Assembly: GCA_014871385.1 (NCBI GenBank)
Contig: CM026426.1
Coordinates: forward strand, 23,835,437-23,899,436
Reading direction: 5' to 3'
DNA from: Ceratodon purpureus
Taxonomy: Eukaryota > Streptophyta > Bryopsida > Pseudoditrichales > Ditrichaceae
Length of the DNA stretch: 64,000 bases
Under the pieces are notes generated by a model that did no database searches, had not been told where the DNA came from, and saw only the letters and a list, made by a program, of their open reading frames with translations. The stretch's first letter is position 1; each line of letters starts with the position of its first letter. This document shows, one piece after another, positions 60,389 to 64,000 of the stretch. A program made the translations under genes and the position numbers.

Positions 60389-61066
60389 TCAGTCCCAGCA
60401 AACTTCAGTCCAGTCCACTCGTGCACGTCCAAACTTTCTCGCTGCTTCAATTGCCCAGTGCACTTGCCCCGGCCTACACGCCTGCGCCATATACTCCGGT
60501 ACAGATCCGAACTTGTGCAAGGGATAAACCAGAGGAAGGATATCTGTAGCAATGTTAGGTATATCGCCGTCATCGTTCAGAAAGTTTTGATGACCCTGAA
60601 AAGGCCAAGGAATGTAGCACATACAGTTTGGTGTCTTCCTCAATGACCTCGGGTCAACATCCACAAATAGCACCTGATCTAGTTTGCAGACGTTACGAGA
60701 CTGTACCTTGGAGCAAACTTGACCTAACGTCTTATAACTCCAAGGGAAATTCTCCCGGTCGATAAGGTCACTTTTGCTATACACGAAGGACAGCCTCTCC
60801 ATTACATCGGCCGGCAGAATATGTGTGAGTAAAGGCTTCAGTTCTCCCAAGGGCATCTTCGACCACAAACCAACATGGAAATGCAAGAAAAGCATGTCGA
60901 AAAGCTTCTTCAAACCTGGGCGCTTCACTACATTCCGATGCGTATCCCATGGCAAAGCCTCTATCCTGGGATCCACATAGCAGAGAAGGCCATTGACGCA
61001 TAGGACAATACATTTCTTGACATGATGGGGTGGACTGTGAAGGCATTTGAAATAAAACGAGGAACC
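60389..61066 (-). CDS. FCP1/NIF-type HAD phosphatase relative, copy 3, catalytic Asps lost
   Basis: An exon opens after an ATTCTTCAG acceptor at 61066 and runs to a stop at 60389. The HAD motif I region reads KKCIVLCVNGLLCYVD. The plant FCP1-like consensus here is a hydrophobic run then D-x-N/D-G, so the nucleophilic Asp is Cys and the second Asp is Asn. Then come VKRPGLKKLFDMLFLHFHVG and LWSKMP (motif II Ser/Thr position) and KLDQVLFVDVDPRSLRK in place of the usual VDD motif III. NIF-family proteins dephosphorylate Ser/Thr, classically on the RNA polymerase II C-terminal domain. With these substitutions catalysis is doubtful. The frame is open. It could be a pseudo-enzyme or a decaying copy. 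Any first exon lies upstream and is not resolved. Confidence 0.65.
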   Translation of the reverse strand, partial: GSSFYFKCLHSPPHHVKKCIVLCVNGLLCYVDPRIEALPWDTHRNVVKRPGLKKLFDMLFLHFHVGLWSKMPLGELKPLLTHILPADVMERLSFVYSKSDLIDRENFPWSYKTLGQVCSKVQSRNVCKLDQVLFVDVDPRSLRKTPNCMCYIPWPFQGHQNFLNDDGDIPNIATDILPLVYPLHKFGSVPEYMAQACRPGQVHWAIEAARKFGRARVDWTEVCWD

Positions 61067-61589
61067 CTGAAGAATATGAAGTGCAATCAGTGAAGGAAAT
61101 CAAGGAACAGGACGAAGTATATGAAAGAAATGGACTATATTCAAAGTCGTCGGCGACCCGCCGACAAAACGATGCATTGAAGAAACCTCAAAGGTAAATG
61201 TGCAGCAAGGGAAATGTTCATGCATGGATCTACAAAAAGAAGTACCGAACTGCAGCACTGGAAACAAATGTCTGGTGCAGGGAAGTTCAGAAAGGGAACA
61301 GTCTTAGCGTATTTAACTAAAGAGTGTAGAGTATCATATGTGATTTTTAAAACAAGTGGCGCCGCTGGTATAGGCCCTAATCAGTCGGCTGCCCGCCGAC
61401 AATGGAACTACGAGGGGCCTCCGTAGGACAAGGTAAATTCACAAACCAAGATCCAGGATTACTCGGGACGTCAAACCTGCATGCATGAGAAGGAATAACC
61501 TCCCTATACTTCTGGTATTCGCGAGATTCTGGAAAAAGACGTGGCTTCCCCACGCTAGAATTCTTCCTACAATACTCCCGGACATCCAA

Positions 61590-62507
61590 TCATGACTGCT
61601 TAAGTCCTGCAAGGAATGGTGTAACTACCCTAGTTAAATAGGGATTGGGGGTGGGTTGAGGTTCTTTGCACTCTACAGAGTCCCAGAAAAAAGAATTAGG
61701 ATGGACAGCGCTAAATGGATGATTAAGTACATTCCTATAAGGCCGGTCGTCTACCAGTAGGGTATTCTGGACACTGGCGCCTGATCCAGCCAGTAGCCTA
61801 GTGTCGCAGAAAAGTCTATCCAGACGCTTCAACAAGTACTCCCGTTTTCCATTTGAATTATTTCTTGTTGAGATATCACACCAGTATCCTGGAAGGCGTC
61901 TGTAATTGCTCCTGAGCAAAGGATGAATGGCTAATAGCTTCTGGAAGTGACGATCGAGATTCTTTTCAGAAACCGTGGACCAAAAGACTACCTCGAAATT
62001 CGTCGTGCAGAACTCTAGAAATGAAAGAAGTCCTGGTCTAGCTCGGATATGAATTTTTGTCTTCAGGTCATCACCGATATACCCGTGGTGCTCCGCGATG
62101 AGCAATCCCTTAATGTCAAGGACAAGGTAGTATCGTTGGAGAGGTACCTCAATATTACGCGCAATAATATCAGTGCTGATACTGACGGAATCATCGCGCG
62201 GGGAACCGGTGCGCGGAATCGCAACGTTGGTCTCGACGAAGGAGGTGGAAGCCATAGCACACCGGCCGGAGCTATGTGCAGCAGACAGCGTCGGCGGCCC
62301 GCCGACTAGATAGTCGTACTCGTCCTCCCCATCACTTTCGTTCTCGGCTTCCGCTCCCGGAGACTCTTCTTTGTGAGCATCACCATCATGAGATGTTGGG
62401 TACTGCTCCAAGAGCGTACTAAAAAGGGAAGGTCCCTGGTGCACTTCAATTTCAGCGTCATCCTCCAGTGACTCCTGAACAATGAAGGACAAATTCCAAG
62501 TAAACAT
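61590..62507 (-). pseudogene. FCP1/NIF-type HAD phosphatase relative, copy 2, with in-frame TGA
   Basis: ORF of 305 codons with an acidic N-terminal region (EAENESDGEDEYDYLVGGPP). The HAD core follows: YYLVLDIKGLLIAEHHGYIG (first Asp kept, second replaced by Lys), RARPGLLSFLEFCTTNFEVV, FWSTVSEKNLDRH, and NTLLVDDRPYRNVLNHPFSA for motif III. It ends FLAGLKQS at TGA 61590-61592. The same frame continues LDVREYCRKNSSVGKPRLFP, which matches the C-terminus of copy 1 (LPVPEYCQKH...CRLFPGN), so this TGA is premature. A palindrome copy (62290-62306) lies within the coding region and encodes LVGGPPTL. The copy order suggests local tandem duplication. Confidence 0.75.
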
Positions 62508-62734
62508 GGGTGATCAATCGCGTACTCACAATTCATACTTGCTCTAGTGTACAATAGGAGATACAATAAGACACCCACGACAGAATACACAGTGTCGACA
62601 CTGAGTTCCGTTCTCATATATATAAAAGGAGGAAAACTTTATTTACTGTATAAGTCTAAATACATGAAGATCCCATCGGCGGGCAGCCGACTGAATCATG
62701 TGCATGTTCTCTAAAACAGTTTCTACATCTCCTA

Positions 62735-63400
62735 TGTTCTCTTTCGTTTAGGGCAATCAATGTGTGGAGAGAAAAGACTATAAGCTTCATTCCCCGGAAA
62801 CAGACGACACTGACTGAATTCGGAGTGTTTTTGGCAGTACTCGGGCACGGGGAGTTTAGATTCTTTCAAACTGGTAAGCCAAGGAATCAATTCTCCAACC
62901 AGATAATTCCTCTTATTTTCCGACTCCTTCAAATCGAAGGTATATGGTGTAGGGTGCACAGCGTTCCAAGGAGTGTTTGCGACATTCTTATAAGGGGAAT
63001 CATCAACCAAGAGAGTGTAAATTGAAGACGCCCCCGTCCCCTTCAGCCCGTCATCGAGGTCGAAGAGGGTCTCGAGTCTCTTCAAATAAAACTCCCTACC
63101 AGCCTTATGTACGCAAGTCTCGCAGAAACTCTGGTCGAGCTTGTAGCGCACTTCAGCATCTACACGAGGACAGCGCTGCTGCAACACTTTCCACAGCATC
63201 CCGAACCTCTTTTCCTGAACGCAGCTCCAGAAGACCACCTTGAACTTGTCCAGGCAGAACTCTAGGAACTTCTCTAAACCTGGTCTAAGTTTAGTATTCC
63301 ACCTAGTGCCCTGCTTCGTGTGGACTTATAGCAGGCCGTTAATATCCTGAACCAGAAAGTACTTCAGCACTGGATCGTGTACCTGAGTACTAGCTTGTTC
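62735..63400 (-). pseudogene. FCP1/NIF-type HAD phosphatase relative, copy 1, with in-frame TAA
   Basis: Motif I reads KYFLVQDINGLL, directly followed by an in-frame TAA (63326-63328). The frame then continues VHTKQGTRWNTKLRPGLEKF, LEFCLDKFKVVFWSCVQEKR, TLLVDDSPYKNVANTPWNAV and a C-terminus rich in Lys/Arg (DCPKRKRT). Motif III (VDDSPYKN) is intact. Motif I keeps one Asp and has Asn at the second position, as in several plant FCP1-like proteins. The stop after motif I inactivates this copy. Its N-terminal part probably extends above 63400, toward a repeat-rich region. Confidence 0.75.
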
Positions 63401-64000
63401 CGGGGCTATATTGTGAACTGCATTCAGAGGTGGAGGTCCTGTTAACTGGGGATTTAAGGTAGTAGAATAGAGGGGCAGTAAAACTGTAGGGGGAGCAGTA
63501 AAACTGCAGTTACTGGGGGGGGCAGTAAACTGTTCAGTTACTGTCCTGCCCTGTAGTAACTCTGTTGGATGAAAACTGCATGTTTTGGATGAAAACTGCC
63601 AGATGGATGAAAACTGTCAGATGGATGAAATCTGGTGGTTGGATGAAATCTGGTGGTCGGATGAAAACTGTTGGCAGTTAGGGTTTTTGGGGGTGGCGGC
63701 TAGGGTTTTGGATGGGGTTGTGGGAGAGGGGGCTGCGAAGCTCATTCTCTCTCTCTCACCCTCTCAGTTCAGAGCTCTCAGATGGTAGTTTGTGTGTAGG
63801 ACATGTTGTAGGACTGTAGGAGGATGCTGTTAGAGCAGTTTTCAGGACTCTGGGGGTCCAGATAGTGATATCAGTAGGGAGCAGAATCATGTATGGATTT
63901 ACAGTGAGTAAAGGGAAGGAATTGATTACATTGGGTGTAAATGTCTGAAATTGCAGTTATGAGTGCTTGAGGGACCAGGTTAGTGGATTCACCTGGTGGG
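63401..64000. repeat. Minisatellite-like repeats upstream of the FCP1-like cluster
   Basis: GCAGTAAAACTG-type units lie at 63473-63560. GGATGAAAACTG/GGATGAAATCTG units of about 17-18 bp recur at least six times at 63566-63670. After that, a G-rich stretch and a short CT run (63748-63765). No gene is supported in the last 230 bp. Confidence 0.75.

Larger units (their letters stand above)
60307..62690. repeat. Palindrome TCGGC-N5-GCCGA, five copies
   Basis: Copies at 60307-60321, 61150-61164, 61385-61399, 62291-62305 and 62676-62690. The first and last are TCGGCGGGCAGCCGA. The copy at 62290-62306 is a 17-bp palindrome around one central base. Four lie between or beside the FCP1-like genes and one lies in coding sequence. 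Five occurrences of ten fixed bases in 2.4 kb cannot be chance. I did not find the motif elsewhere in the window. Confidence 0.9.

Noticed and set aside
1-64000. Endogenous giant-virus insertion as the source of dispersed palindromes
   Set aside because: No capsid, polymerase, packaging ATPase or other viral core gene can be read. The genes next to the palindromes have spliced, transposon-like structures.

Overview
This is nuclear DNA of a land plant. A seedless plant, possibly a bryophyte, is my guess, but I cannot prove it from sequence alone. The evidence is spliced plant-type genes and gene fragments (a CHIP co-chaperone, a serine palmitoyltransferase LCB2, a POLTERGEIST-type PP2C, an enoyl-CoA reductase) with GT-AG introns, and plant-style hAT and CACTA transposases. 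There is no prokaryotic operon structure. Nearly all of the window is transposable elements and broken gene pieces. I see no rRNA, tRNA or CRISPR.

Layout. 1-0.75 kb: the 3' end of a CACTA gene, followed by repetitive non-coding DNA. 2.76-3.59 kb: a decayed relative of a gene found intact at 13.3-14.5 kb. 6.2-9.3 kb: a dead hAT transposase gene split by a 389-bp MITE. 11.3-12.0 kb: a CACTA fragment on the minus strand. 12.41-23.53 kb: an 11.1-kb element bounded by 34-bp imperfect terminal inverted repeats. It carries three genes: an unknown protein on plus, a coiled-coil/RING-like protein on minus, and a DDE-type transposase with a zinc-knuckle insertion on minus. It is also seeded with about 18 copies of a short palindrome, GCTG-N-CAGC. 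24.5-34 kb: exon-level gene fragments on the minus strand (CHIP, an unidentified gene, LCB2), interleaved with a pair of plus-strand paralogous ORFs. 35.2-38.6 kb: a multi-exon gene resembling Ptta/En-Spm Transposase_24 proteins. 39.1-39.85 kb: a MITE. 40.1-42.2 kb: an F-box-like ORF and a Cys-rich ORF. 43.3-50.2 kb: a nearly complete but stop-riddled CACTA transposase gene, interrupted by a 519-bp repeat that recurs at 54.4 kb. 50.7-56.3 kb: TPR, PP2C and enoyl-CoA reductase pseudogene pieces and an ORF of unknown type. 58.5-59.2 kb: another CACTA fragment. 60.4-63.4 kb: three tandem FCP1/NIF-type HAD phosphatase relatives, separated by a second family of short palindromes (TCGGC-N5-GCCGA).

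The strongest candidate for something undescribed is the 11.1-kb element with its dispersed palindrome. Copies lie in exons, introns, intergenic DNA and near the ends, and in two genes a copy forms the 3' splice site. The FCP1-like cluster shows the same design with a different palindrome, which suggests element-specific motifs recognised by an element-encoded factor. All functional statements are inferred from protein patterns read by eye; no database search was possible.
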